Part shown: positions 26,618 to 35,308 of the stretch, piece by piece
Numbering within the stretch: the stretch's first letter is position 1
Layout: each line of letters starts with the position of its first letter
DNA from: RBC038 sp041390625
GTDB lineage: Bacteria > Chloroflexota > Dehalococcoidia > UBA2979
NCBI GenBank assembly: GCA_041390625.1
Contig: JAWKPM010000011.1
Coordinates: 111,412-175,411, forward strand
DNA: 64,000 nt
Direction: 5' to 3'
The notes under the pieces: model-generated
Told to the model about the DNA's origin: nothing
The model's input: only the letters and a program-made list of their open reading frames with translations
The model's database searches: none
Made by a program: the position numbers and the translations under genes

Positions 26618-27648
26618 TACTTCAACCCCTGCAGGTAGGCGACGAGGTCACTGATCTGCTGATCGGTGAGGCGGGGGAACGACGGCATCAGCACGCCCGG
26701 CTTGAGACCGTCCGGATCACGAATCCAGTCACCGAGGTGCTTGGCGTCGTTCGGCGCGACGCCGGCACCGAGGGTTTCGCGACTCGCGAAGTGGGTGAGG
26801 TCGGGTCCGACGTTGCCTGCGGCACCGCTGCCACCGATCGCGTGGCAGTTCGCGCACGTCTGGCTCTCGAAGACCTGGGCACCCGCCGCAGCTGCTCCGG
26901 CCGCCGGTGATGATGCCGGCGCGCGCTGCCCGTCCGCCCAGCGCGCGAAGTCCTCGGCCGACTCGGCCACCACCAGGATGCGCATCCACGCGTGCTGCAG
27001 GCCGCAGAACTCGGCGCACGTTCCCTCGAAGTGACCGGCGCTCGAGGCCTGCACGCGCAGCGTCTGCGTGCGCCCCGGCACGGCATCGGCCTTCCCGCCG
27101 AGGGCCGGCACCCAGAAGCTGTGCACGACGTCGTTGGAGGTAATCACGAGGTCGATCGGCACGCCGATGGGCACGTGCAGCTCGTTCGCCGCGACGAACG
27201 GCGCGTCCCCCTCGTAGCGGTACTCCCACCACCACTGGTGCCCGACCACCTCGATGCGCATCGGGGCCGGCTCGCCCGGCGGGTCGCCGGCCGCGGCACG
27301 CATCGCCCCGACCGAGAGCGCGAACACCGCCCCGAGGACCAGCACCGTTGCACCGGTCCACGCGATCTCGAGGCGTACGTTCTCGGCGACCTCCGAGGCG
27401 CTCCCGCCCGCGCTGGCGCGGTAGCGCACGAGCGCGAGGACGAGCACCGTCGTGACGAGGAGGAGCACGACGGCGCCCACCCCGAGCGTCACGAGATACA
27501 GACCGGTCATGTGCCGACCGCGATCCGTCACCGTGTCGAGGGAGGAGATGCTCCCGCACGCGCTGAGCAGTGCGCACGCTGCGGGAGCGGCGGCGGTGGC
27601 CAGGATGACCTTCGTACGAGGGGTGATGCGCTGCGCGCGCGTCGCCAC
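26617..27648 (-). CDS. cytochrome c oxidase subunit II with C-terminal cytochrome c
   Basis: A 343-residue caa3-type subunit II. Lipobox-like LLSACGS, two helices, then the CuA domain with GHQWWWEYRYEG and CAEFCGLQHAWM, an Ala/Pro linker, and a mono-heme cytochrome c with CANCH and a late PSFPRLTDQQ. I chose the GTG at 27648 (GAGGA upstream) over the GTG at 27756: the upstream in-frame stretch is non-conserved and contains the CTGAG/CTGAA regulatory repeat at 27728-27743. First gene of the respiratory operon. Confidence 0.92.
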   Translation of the reverse strand: MATRAQRITPRTKVILATAAAPAACALLSACGSISSLDTVTDRGRHMTGLYLVTLGVGAVVLLLVTTVLVLALVRYRASAGGSASEVAENVRLEIAWTGATVLVLGAVFALSVGAMRAAAGDPPGEPAPMRIEVVGHQWWWEYRYEGDAPFVAANELHVPIGVPIDLVITSNDVVHSFWVPALGGKADAVPGRTQTLRVQASSAGHFEGTCAEFCGLQHAWMRILVVAESAEDFARWADGQRAPASSPAAGAAAAGAQVFESQTCANCHAIGGSGAAGNVGPDLTHFASRETLGAGVAPNDAKHLGDWIRDPDGLKPGVLMPSFPRLTDQQISDLVAYLQGLK

Positions 27649-27727
27649 GGCGTCCTCGATGCGTCCTCGGCCGGCCCGCTTCTGGGAAGCCCGCCACTGG
27701 GTCGAAGTCCCAGACTCCCGGCGAGTC

Positions 27728-27743
27728 CTGAGCGGACGCTGAA
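27728..27743 (-). promoter_or_regulatory. 11-bp-period repeat upstream of the respiratory operon
   Basis: CTGAG at 27728 and CTGAA at 27739 (plus-strand reading), that is two (T/C)TCAG half-sites on the minus strand 11 bp apart, end 80 bp before the CoxB GTG at 27648. Same spacing and orientation as the other sites of the proposed regulon. Confidence 0.55.
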
Positions 27744-27764
27744 GTCCGAGGCTCACGATCGATC

Positions 27765-29366
27765 CTAACGAAGGGACGAAGCCCCCTCGAGGCGACGAAC
27801 CGCGGCCGCGAGGCTCTCGCGGGTGACGACGCCGATCTCGGCGTCACCTTCGGTCACGACCACCCCGCGCCCCTCCTCCTCGAGCGCCAGCGTGACCTCG
27901 AACAACGAGGCATTGCCGCCAACCCTCGGCGCATCGTGCTCGAGTTCCGATGGCGAACGGCGCGCATCGACGAGGTCGCGCGCGCGCACGGCGTCGATGG
28001 CCAGCGCCTGCAGGCCCACCGGTGCCCAACGGCCTCGACGTCGGAGCTTCTCGGAGTAGATCGTCGTTGGCGTGACGAGTGTGCGGACGCCGTTCGCCGT
28101 GATGGCTACGAGGATCAGCGGCAGCGTCGCGCCGAAGTCCCCGGTCATTTCGCCGATCATCACAACCGCCGTCAGGACCGCACCCGTCGCGCCGGCCACG
28201 ACGCCTGCCATGCCCGCGACGGCCAGCAACGACGGATCGGTGCCGACGCCGGCGCCTGCCAGCGCATGCCCGAGGGCGCCACCGGCTGCAGCCCCCATGA
28301 ACAAGGACGGCGAGAACACCCCGCCCGATGCGCCCGATCCGAGAGTCAGTTCCGTCACGAGCAGCTTTCCCGCGAGCAGCGCGATCAGGACACCGACGGC
28401 CGTCTGGTCGCCCTGCAGGATGTCCGTGATCGAGGCGTATCCGACCCCCTGGACGCTGTAGTGCCCAAGCCAACGCGCGAAGCCGTAGATCACCAGCCCG
28501 ACGATCAGCATCCCGGCCGCGTGCGCGGCGTATCGATTGCCGAAGCCACGCTCGAAGCGCGACTCCGTCCAGTACAGCCCGAAGATGAACGCCGTCGCGA
28601 TGCCGCCGGTCAGCACGCCGACGACCAGGAGCAACGCGCCGTCCGCCGGCGTGACTGAGATCGATGCAATGGTCTCGAGGGACAGCACCGAGAACGCGAG
28701 ATTCGACCCCAGCAGAACGTTCGCGACCGCGACGCCCACGCCCGTCGCGACGCCGACGACCAGCAGCGACCTCGCGTTCACCCGCACGAGCAGCAGCTCG
28801 ACGGCGAACAGCACGCCGCCCAGCGGAGCGTTGAACGTCGCCGCGATGCCGCCGGCCGAGCCCGCCGCGATCAGCAGCTGGCGATCCGTCACGGACAGCG
28901 TTCGACGCTGCCCCAGCATCGAGCCGAACGTCGCGCCGATCTGCACGATCGGGCCCTCACGACCGACCGATCCGCCTGAGCCGATCGAGACGGCCGAGGC
29001 GAGCGCCTTCACCACCGCGACGACCGGGCGAATCACTCCACCGCCGTAGTAGATGGCGTCCACCACCTCCGGGACGCCGTGCCCGCGCGCCTCCCGCGCG
29101 AAGCGCTCCGTCAGGAAGGTGACGACGAACGACCCGAGGACGGGGACCAGCACGATGCCCGCGCCCCACGGTGCGAGCGGCGTGTGCGAGTTCGCGTCGT
29201 ACGCGAGGTCGAGTCGCCCCTCGAACAGCACGTTGTGCACGAGGCCGATGACCAGGCGGAAGCCCCACGCACCGAGCCCGCTGATCACACCAACGAGGAG
29301 CCCGTACGCCACGATCTCGGCGACCGAGCGATCCGGCTTCCGGCCCCCAACGACGGCTCCACGCAA
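27765..29366 (-). CDS. CLC chloride channel/transporter with C-terminal CBS-like region
   Basis: A 533-residue CLC-family anion channel or H+/Cl- antiporter. The ion-path motifs are GSGGSVGREGP (gating Glu in REGP, ~residue 130), GSGASGGVFSPSLF (~350), then a cytoplasmic tail with a single CBS-like stretch (VVVTEGDAEIGVVTRESLAA). The TTG at 29366 is chosen because GAGGGAGG is 10 nt upstream and the regulatory repeat at 29432-29447 lies in front of it. A GTG at 29417 would add 17 residues. Ends 116 bp before the respiratory operon on the same strand. Confidence 0.9.
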   Translation of the reverse strand: MRGAVVGGRKPDRSVAEIVAYGLLVGVISGLGAWGFRLVIGLVHNVLFEGRLDLAYDANSHTPLAPWGAGIVLVPVLGSFVVTFLTERFAREARGHGVPEVVDAIYYGGGVIRPVVAVVKALASAVSIGSGGSVGREGPIVQIGATFGSMLGQRRTLSVTDRQLLIAAGSAGGIAATFNAPLGGVLFAVELLLVRVNARSLLVVGVATGVGVAVANVLLGSNLAFSVLSLETIASISVTPADGALLLVVGVLTGGIATAFIFGLYWTESRFERGFGNRYAAHAAGMLIVGLVIYGFARWLGHYSVQGVGYASITDILQGDQTAVGVLIALLAGKLLVTELTLGSGASGGVFSPSLFMGAAAGGALGHALAGAGVGTDPSLLAVAGMAGVVAGATGAVLTAVVMIGEMTGDFGATLPLILVAITANGVRTLVTPTTIYSEKLRRRGRWAPVGLQALAIDAVRARDLVDARRSPSELEHDAPRVGGNASLFEVTLALEEEGRGVVVTEGDAEIGVVTRESLAAAVRRLEGASSLR

Positions 29367-29431
29367 TGGTCGCGCACCTCCCTCGGGACTAAGCAGCACC
29401 GAGCCACCCCGCGTCACCTTCGGGACACCTG

Positions 29432-29447
29432 CTGAGATGGGGCTGAG
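29432..29447 (-). promoter_or_regulatory. 11-bp-period repeat upstream of the CLC gene
   Basis: CTGAG at 29432 and 29443 (CTCAG on the minus strand) 11 bp apart, 66 bp upstream of the TTG start of the CLC gene. Confidence 0.5.
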
Positions 29448-29569
29448 CCTCGATGCACGGACACGCACGGAGGCGTTCAGCGAGCGCTCAATCGCCGGTG
29501 CCACGATCGAGGCACGACGGATAGACCCGTCGCCCGAACAGACTGGGACAAGACGGATCGGAGACCACG

Positions 29570-29878
29570 ATGCCCATGACCATCGCGATTCTCGAGGCGA
29601 AGCCCGAGCGCCGGCTGCACGTGCGGCAGGCACTCGAGGAGATGGTCGAGGAGTCGCCGCTCGAGGACCCGGAGTTGCGCCGCTACGAGCTCTACGAGTC
29701 CCGCGACGACCAGGGCGTGTTCGTCATCCAGCAGGACGTCCCCGTCATCGACGAGCTGATGAGAGATCGGGTTGCGGAGCGCATGATGGAGATCGGTACG
29801 GCCCTGCGCGACGAGCTGCGGAGTCCCATCCGCGTCTCGCACATGCAGCTCATCCGCTCATCCCGCCACGAGGTCTAG
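29570..29878 (+). CDS. antibiotic-biosynthesis-monooxygenase-like small protein
   Basis: A 102-residue dimeric alpha-beta barrel-type protein of the ABM/YgiN-like group. It starts MTIAILEAKPERRLHVRQALEEM, with later D-ELMRDRVAERMMEIGTALRDEL and a C-terminal beta strand. The layout is parallel to the protein at 59179-59475 (AITARLHADPGKEVDVRKAL). Members degrade quinones or heme or are of unknown function. The ATG at 29570 has only a weak RBS. Confidence 0.7.
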   Translation: MPMTIAILEAKPERRLHVRQALEEMVEESPLEDPELRRYELYESRDDQGVFVIQQDVPVIDELMRDRVAERMMEIGTALRDELRSPIRVSHMQLIRSSRHEV

Positions 29879-29907
29879 GAGTCGAGGACCGGCGCGGAGC
29901 CGTCTCC

Positions 29908-31941
29908 CTAGCCCGGCTCCACCTCGGTCCCGAGGAGGAGCCGGAACTCGGTGCCGCGTCCCTCCTCCGACTCGAACTCGATCGCACCGCCCAGCTCCCG
30001 CGCCATCAGCTGACAGACATACAGGCCCAGGCCCGTGCCCTGCGGCCGCTTCGCGCCGCCGCCACGGAAGAACCGTTCGAAGAGATGTGCCTGGTCGGCG
30101 GCCGGAATCCCCGGTCCGTGGTCGCGCACTGAGATGACCGCCTGACCGTCGTCGTACGCGAGTCCGAGTTCGATCCGCCCGGATGCGCCCCCGTACTTCA
30201 CCGCATTGTCGAGGAGATTTTGGACGATCTCCCGAACTCGCTCGCCGTCCGTCACGACCAGCCGCGCCGAGCTCGGATAGCGCTCCTCGAGCTCGACCCC
30301 CGGATGCGCGAGTCGCACCTCCGCCACCTCGTCCGCGAGCAGCTCCTCGAGGTGCACCGGCCCCGGGGCGAGGCTGATCGTGCCGTGCTCGAGTTGACTC
30401 AAGCTCAGGAACAGCTCCAGGGTGCGACGCATCCGGCTCGCCTCCGCCTGCAGCGTGGCGACCTCCATCGCAATGTCGCTCCCGAACTGTTCCGGCTCGG
30501 CTTCGATCTGCATCGCCAGCAGGTCGGCGAAGCCGATCAGGTTGGAGAGCGGGCTGCGCAACTCGTGAGACGCCACCGAGATGAACGTCTCGCGCAACCT
30601 CGAGGCGGACTCGGCCTGCTCGAAGAGCAGCGCGTTGTCGATCGCCAGCGAAGCGCGACTCGCGAGCCCACCCGCGATGACCGTCCGCCGTCGGTAGAGG
30701 CGACGCTCCTTCGAGGCGAGCGCGATGTACCCGAGGTTCCGCCCCCGCGCCTCCATCGGCAGGATGGTGCCGGACGAGAACCCAGCCTTGCGCAGCCGCT
30801 CGACGTCCCCACGGTTCGGGTCTGACGGGCCGAGTGCCGCACCGAGGTCCGCGTATGTCGACGGCGTCCGCGGCACCGTGTCTGCGACCAGGAAGCGATC
30901 GGGCTCGACGCCGGCGGTGGCCGCGACCTCGGCAGAAAGGTGCACTTCGCATACGTCCGCAAGCTCGGGCACGGCGAGACGGCGCACGACGTCGATCGTC
31001 GCCTCGAGGTCGAGCGAACTGGCCAGCTCGACGCCGACGCGACTGAAGTACCGAATCGCCTCTTCCGAACGCGCGCGCTCGATCGCGCTCGCCAGCACGT
31101 TGGCGATGCCCTGCAGGAAGTTCGCGTCGTCCTGCGTGAAGATGCGCGGTTCTCGGCTGTAGACCCCGACGAGGCCGTAGGGCTCGTGGTAGATGACGAT
31201 CGGGACCGAGATCCCGCTGGCAACCTCGTGATCGAGGAGGAGCGGCGGCCTCGAGAATCGCGCCTCGGCGTCGAGATCGTCGAACGTCACCGCGGTCCGC
31301 GCCTCGAGGGCGAAGCGGACGTGCGAGTCGCTGTCGATCGGCACAGTCGTGTGTCCCACGAGGCCCGGCCGCCAGCCGACCCCCGCGCGCAGCAGCAGCG
31401 AACGCCCGTCCGGCGTCAGCTCCATCACCCGCGCGAAGTCGACCTCGAGGGTCGACGCGAGCCGCTCCACGGCCTCGTCCATGAGCCGGCCGAGGTCGCG
31501 ATCCTCGAGGGCGTGCAGGCCCAGCTGAGCCGTCGCCTCCTGCTGCTGCTCGCGTCGCGCGAGGTCTGCCTGGGCCCGCCGCGCCTCGGTCCGATCGATG
31601 CTCGTGCCCGCGACGCCCATGAGCGTTCCGTCCGGGCCGAACACGGGGAAGTACTCGACGAGCCAGTGGTGGCGGCGACCGGGCTCTGCCGGCGCCTCGC
31701 CGACGACGTCGAACTCGATGCGCTCACGGGTCTCGATGACGTGGCGGAACGCCGGCTCGAGCTGTGGCCACAGGTCCGGTACCACCTCCGCCGCGGGACG
31801 CTGCAAGAGCTCCGCCGACGAGCGGCCCAGAATCTGTTCGACGACGGGGTTCACATATACGTAGCGGCCCGCTGTGTCATAGAGGACATGCCCCACCGGC
31901 GAGTCGCGCATGAGGGCCTGGTACGTGGAAGCATCCGGCAT
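29908..31941 (-). CDS. multi-sensor histidine kinase (PAS-GAF-GAF-HisKA-HATPase)
   Basis: A 677-residue soluble sensor kinase. A PAS domain fills residues 1-125 (YQALMRDSPVGHVLYDTAGRY then the GVAGTSIDRTEARR PAC end). Two GAF domains lie at about 145-300 and 315-460. HisKA carries the phospho-acceptor His in SHELRSPLSN (~480), and HATPase_c has N-box NLLDNAVKYGG, G1 DHGPGIP and G2 GTGLGLYV. No transmembrane segment, so it senses a cytoplasmic signal. ATG 31941 has GGAG 9 nt upstream. No partner regulator is adjacent; the orphan regulator at 34447 is a candidate. Confidence 0.93.
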   Translation of the reverse strand: MPDASTYQALMRDSPVGHVLYDTAGRYVYVNPVVEQILGRSSAELLQRPAAEVVPDLWPQLEPAFRHVIETRERIEFDVVGEAPAEPGRRHHWLVEYFPVFGPDGTLMGVAGTSIDRTEARRAQADLARREQQQEATAQLGLHALEDRDLGRLMDEAVERLASTLEVDFARVMELTPDGRSLLLRAGVGWRPGLVGHTTVPIDSDSHVRFALEARTAVTFDDLDAEARFSRPPLLLDHEVASGISVPIVIYHEPYGLVGVYSREPRIFTQDDANFLQGIANVLASAIERARSEEAIRYFSRVGVELASSLDLEATIDVVRRLAVPELADVCEVHLSAEVAATAGVEPDRFLVADTVPRTPSTYADLGAALGPSDPNRGDVERLRKAGFSSGTILPMEARGRNLGYIALASKERRLYRRRTVIAGGLASRASLAIDNALLFEQAESASRLRETFISVASHELRSPLSNLIGFADLLAMQIEAEPEQFGSDIAMEVATLQAEASRMRRTLELFLSLSQLEHGTISLAPGPVHLEELLADEVAEVRLAHPGVELEERYPSSARLVVTDGERVREIVQNLLDNAVKYGGASGRIELGLAYDDGQAVISVRDHGPGIPAADQAHLFERFFRGGGAKRPQGTGLGLYVCQLMARELGGAIEFESEEGRGTEFRLLLGTEVEPG

Positions 31942-32147
31942 GGCGTGACGCTCCACACCCGCGGGCGGTGCGTTCCCCGACAGGCCGCTCACGCGCCTTC
32001 GGGAATCGCCGAACAACCCTGGTGTGAGGGCCGCAAACGCGCCCGTCGGCTTCGCGCTGCCGTGGCTCGGCTCAGACCTCAAGATAACGACCGTTGCTGC
32101 GGCACACAATCGCCGGCCCGCTCCCGACTTGCCCGGGAGCACCACGA

Positions 32148-32177
32148 GGCCGAGACGAGCGTGAGCCCGTCTCGGCC
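32148..32177 (-). terminator. strong hairpin after the secreted-repeat lipoprotein gene
   Basis: GGCCGAGACG (32148-32157) and CGTCTCGGCC (32168-32177) form a perfect 10-bp stem with a 10-nt loop, 22 nt after the stop of the minus-strand gene ending at 32199. I see nothing else in 31942-32198. Confidence 0.75.
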
Positions 32178-32198
32178 TGCGGCGGAGAGCGGCGGAGG

Positions 32199-32783
32199 CT
32201 ACTCGTCAGGCTTCGCGACGAACCAGAGATCGTTGACCCCGTTGCCCTTCGTGTCACCGACTGCCGTGTCGCCGGAGAACGTGTACAGCGGCTGGTCCTC
32301 GTACGTGACCTGCAGTGTGCCGTCGGCACGGGTGATCGTCCCGACCGCCCCTGGCACGTCCAGACCGCCGGTCGCGCTCGCGGCGTCGGCGACCGTCAGC
32401 GGTGGCCACGATTCGGCACAGGTGCCGTCGCACAGGCTCTTGTTCGCCTCGTCATTGGCGAAGACGTACAGGGTGTGCCCGTCGGCGTTCGTCAGGAAGT
32501 CGCCGAGCAACTCGTTGCCGCCCAGCTCCACGGTCGCAGCTGGCGGCTCGTTCGTGTCCGGCGTCTCCGTGGCCTCGGCCGAGGCGGTGGCCGACGCCAT
32601 GGCCGTCTCGGTGGCCATCGCGGTCTCTGTCGCCGTCGCCGTCCCCGTGGAAGTCGATGTCTCGGTGGCGGTCGGTGTCGAGGTCGAGGAGCTGGAGCTG
32701 CTGCAGGCGGCGCCCAGCAGCACCGCTCCCGTCGCGAGCACGACAATCGCGCTCAGCATTCGAGGTTTCTGAATCACCTGCAT
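32199..32783 (-). CDS. lipoprotein with one secreted-repeat (PF03640) domain
   Basis: A 194-residue lipoprotein: lipobox LLGAAC, a poly-Ser/Thr and ATET-type linker of about 50 residues with internal repeats (ATETAM twice), then a single secreted repeat with TLYVFANDEA, SLCDGTCAESWPPL, LYTFSGDT and DLWFVAKP. Related to the two-repeat lipoprotein at 3955-4833, but LYYW is replaced by LYTF. GAAGGGA precedes the ATG. Preceded by CTGAG repeats. Confidence 0.88.
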   Translation of the reverse strand: MQVIQKPRMLSAIVVLATGAVLLGAACSSSSSSTSTPTATETSTSTGTATATETAMATETAMASATASAEATETPDTNEPPAATVELGGNELLGDFLTNADGHTLYVFANDEANKSLCDGTCAESWPPLTVADAASATGGLDVPGAVGTITRADGTLQVTYEDQPLYTFSGDTAVGDTKGNGVNDLWFVAKPDE

Positions 32784-32840
32784 TCCCTTCTGGTAGCGCG
32801 CCTGCTGGCGCGTGACTTGATCTCAGATTCCCGGGCCCGC

Positions 32841-32867
32841 CTGAGCGCCCGCTGCGAGGCAACTGAG
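32841..32867 (-). promoter_or_regulatory. 11-bp-period repeat upstream of the secreted-repeat lipoprotein
   Basis: CTGAG at 32841, degenerate CTGCG at 32852 and CTGAG at 32863 (plus-strand reading), 58 bp before the ATG at 32783. Confidence 0.5.
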
Positions 32868-32893
32868 GCTTCGCACAGCTCTCGACCCCGGAC

Positions 32894-34042
32894 TCACGCC
32901 GTCGCGGGCGGTGCCGGTGGCGAGGCATGCGAGGCGAACTCAAGCCGTCGACGCACGAACTCCTCGACGTCGATCTGCGTCAGCAGCCCGACGATGCGGT
33001 CGTGATCGACTACGGGCAGCTGGTGCACGCCGGACTGCGCCATCGTCCGTAGCGCCTCGCGAATCTCGCTGCCCGCCGTCACGGTCACGAGGCGCTCGAC
33101 CGGCACCATCACCTCATCGACGCGCGTCTCCGCCCAGTGGCTCGGATCGCGATTCGCGAGGTCCGTGACGCTCAGCAGGCCCACCATCGAGCCGCCGTCG
33201 CGACGGACGAGGTGCACGCGCCCCTGCATCGAGGCCGGGCTGTCCGCGAAGTCACGCAGCGTCGTCGACGCTTCGACGGGCGCGCCCGGGGCGCGCATCA
33301 GCGTCTCCACCTTCACGCCGGCCATCAGCTCATCGGTCAGCTCCGCCACTTCCTCGGATCGCGAGGCCGCGAGGAGGAAGAATCCGATCAGCGCGTACCA
33401 GATGCCGCCGACCAGCCCCACGACGAAGATCGAGAGCGCACCGATCGCGATCAGCCCGAGGCCGATCACCGCTCCGCCTCGCGCCGCCACCACAGTGGCG
33501 CGACGAACGCTGCCCGTTCGCCCCCAGACGGCGGACCGCAGGACGCGCCCGCCATCGAGGGGAAAGCCCGGCAGCAGATTGAACGCCCCGAGCGCAGCGT
33601 TGATGAGCGCCAGGTAGCCCAGTGCCGGCGCGAGCCCCGTCGAGCGCGTCACGAGCCATGCGAGGCCGAAGACAACCGCGAACAACCCGGAGGCCAGCGG
33701 CCCCGCGATCGCGATCGCGAACTCGAGGCGCGCCGACGGCATCGGATCACTGATGGCCGACACCCCGCCGAAGACGAAGAGCGTGATTGAACGGACGCGC
33801 AGGCCGGCGCGCTGCGCCACCAGCGAGTGCGACAGCTCGTGTCCCAGTACGGAGGCGAAGAACAGCACCGTGGTGACGATCGCGGCCGTCCACCGCGTGC
33901 CCACGCTCCAGCCCTGGCGCGGCCCGAACAGGCTTTCCGCCAGCGACCACGCGAGCAGTGCAGCGATGATTACCCACGACCAGTGAACCCGAATCTCGAT
34001 GCCGCGCACCCGACCGATGGGCACACCGTGTCCGGTGAGCAT
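32894..34042 (-). CDS. site-2-type (M50) membrane protease with tandem CBS domains
   Basis: A 382-residue rhomboid-unrelated zinc intramembrane protease. HELSH in LGHELSHSLVAQRAG (~residue 62) and NLLPGFPLDGGRVL (~160) are the zinc-site motifs. Six or so helices, then two CBS domains at ~245-375 (VHLVRRDGGSMVGLLSVTDL; VHQLPVVDHDRIVGLLTQID). Family members process anti-sigma factors or other membrane regulators; CBS domains suggest control by adenine nucleotides. The ATG at 34042 follows GGGAG; upstream open frame is not conserved. Confidence 0.92.
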   Translation of the reverse strand: MLTGHGVPIGRVRGIEIRVHWSWVIIAALLAWSLAESLFGPRQGWSVGTRWTAAIVTTVLFFASVLGHELSHSLVAQRAGLRVRSITLFVFGGVSAISDPMPSARLEFAIAIAGPLASGLFAVVFGLAWLVTRSTGLAPALGYLALINAALGAFNLLPGFPLDGGRVLRSAVWGRTGSVRRATVVAARGGAVIGLGLIAIGALSIFVVGLVGGIWYALIGFFLLAASRSEEVAELTDELMAGVKVETLMRAPGAPVEASTTLRDFADSPASMQGRVHLVRRDGGSMVGLLSVTDLANRDPSHWAETRVDEVMVPVERLVTVTAGSEIREALRTMAQSGVHQLPVVDHDRIVGLLTQIDVEEFVRRRLEFASHASPPAPPATA

Positions 34043-34083
34043 GTGAGTCTCCCGTCCTGTGGAACGCGCCCGGTAGCCTGTGA

Positions 34084-34248
34084 TCAGGCGGCGGGGTTCA
34101 AGCGTCGCTTCCGCGGTCGCGCCGCTGCGACCGCCGCCCGGAGGGTCCGGCCGCACTGCAGGCAGTACCAGTCGTCGTCGAGCGGGTCGTTGTCGCGGTA
34201 GATGTCGCCGTGGCAGCGTGGGCAGGACCGCGGTCGAAATGTCGTCAT
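34084..34248 (-). CDS. small zinc-ribbon protein
   Basis: A 54-residue protein with two Cys pairs, CPRC at residues 9-12 and CLQC at 29-32, separated by an acidic loop (DNDPLDDDWY), then a basic tail. Perfect AAGGAGGT upstream of the ATG. It lies 41 bp before the M50 protease gene on the same strand and is preceded by a four-copy 11-bp-repeat site. Function unknown; a nucleic-acid or protein-binding zinc ribbon is likely. Confidence 0.8.
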   Translation of the reverse strand: MTTFRPRSCPRCHGDIYRDNDPLDDDWYCLQCGRTLRAAVAAARPRKRRLNPAA

Positions 34249-34300
34249 GGCTGGAACCTCCTTGCATCCCACTTGGTGGTCGCAAGCGTCCGGCCGCGCT

Positions 34301-34338
34301 CTGAACGGATCGTGAGTGACGACTGAGCAGTACCTGAG
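34301..34338 (-). promoter_or_regulatory. four 11-bp-period repeats upstream of the zinc-ribbon gene
   Basis: CTGAA at 34301, GTGAG at 34312, CTGAG at 34323 and CTGAG at 34334 start exactly 11 bp apart and lie 53-90 bp before the ATG at 34248, in minus orientation. This is one of the clearest arrays in the window. Confidence 0.65.
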
Positions 34339-34387
34339 GCCCGCGGATCGACGCCGCCGACCGGGCATCGAGGTTGGGCGAGCGACG

Positions 34388-34403
34388 TTCAGGTTCGCCT
34401 CAG
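34388..34403 (+). promoter_or_regulatory. 11-bp-period repeat upstream of the response regulator
   Basis: TTCAG at 34388 and CTCAG at 34399, 11 bp apart, 44 bp before the ATG at 34447. Placed back to back with the minus-oriented array at 34301-34338; suggests autoregulation of the regulator it precedes. Confidence 0.6.
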
Positions 34404-34446
34404 TTCCTCGATCTACGGTCGAAATGTGAACTCCGAGGGGGATGAG

Positions 34447-35235
34447 ATGGTGATCGACCCGGGCGTTCGAGCGACGAACGAAGCGGGAGCACGAAGCGAA
34501 GCGCGACCGACCAGAGACTCGCTGCGTAGCGCATTCGCGGAGCGCGGCGGCATTCGCATCCTCGTGGTCGACGATGACCCCGCGCTCGTCGACTTGTTGC
34601 GTCGAGTGCTCACCTACCAGGGCTACACCGTCCGCTCGGCATCGTCGGGCGCCGAAGCCTTCGAGCAGCTCAGCAACTACGGCGTCGACCTGGTCGTGCT
34701 CGACCTCACGATGCCAGACCTCGATGGCATCGAGGTCTGCCGCCGCCTCCGCGAGGCGACGCCCGACCTCCAGATCCTCATCCTGACCGGCCGCGGCCGC
34801 CCTGACGACGAGATCGCGGGCCTGGAGGCCGGTGCGGACGACTTCGTTCGCAAGCCGTTCGACCACAACGTGCTCGCCGCGCGGATCAGCTCGCTCCTCC
34901 GCCGTCGCGATGAGATCTCGCGAGGCGGTTCCTCCGAGGTCCTGCGCTACGCCGACCTGAGCGTCGACGTTCCGGGCCGCGTCGCCTACCGAGGTTCGCG
35001 CCGCATCGAGCTCACTTCAACCGAGTTCGAGCTCCTGCGTTTCCTCGTGGGCAACGCGCAGCACGTACTCTCGAAGGACCTGATCCTGGAGCGAGTGTGG
35101 GGGTACGACTTCGGCGGCAACTACAACATCGTCGAGGTCTACGTCCGCGCCCTGCGCCTCAAGCTCGAGGCGGGCGGCGAGCCTCGACTGATCCACACCA
35201 TGCGCGGTGCCGGCTACGTGGTGCGCTCCGACTGA
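34447..35235 (+). CDS. OmpR-family response regulator (orphan)
   Basis: A 262-residue regulator. About 30 extra N-terminal residues precede a receiver domain: ILVVDDDPAL acidic pocket, phospho-Asp in VVLDLTMPD, ILTGRGR with the Thr switch, and RKPF with the Lys. A winged-helix DNA-binding domain follows (RRIELTSTEFELL; VWGYDFGGNYNIVEVYVRAL; RGAGYVVRSD). ATG 34447 follows GAGGGGGATGAG and is preferred to GTG 34426. No kinase is next to it. Its DNA-binding domain is nearly identical to that of 44026-44715 around the recognition helix, so the two probably share targets. Confidence 0.93.
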   Translation: MVIDPGVRATNEAGARSEARPTRDSLRSAFAERGGIRILVVDDDPALVDLLRRVLTYQGYTVRSASSGAEAFEQLSNYGVDLVVLDLTMPDLDGIEVCRRLREATPDLQILILTGRGRPDDEIAGLEAGADDFVRKPFDHNVLAARISSLLRRRDEISRGGSSEVLRYADLSVDVPGRVAYRGSRRIELTSTEFELLRFLVGNAQHVLSKDLILERVWGYDFGGNYNIVEVYVRALRLKLEAGGEPRLIHTMRGAGYVVRSD

Positions 35236-35308
35236 GCCCCCTGACCGTCCGTCGCGCGCCCATGCTCTCCGTTCGAGCGTGTGTTTCATGTAGCGCGATG
35301 GACGTCAC

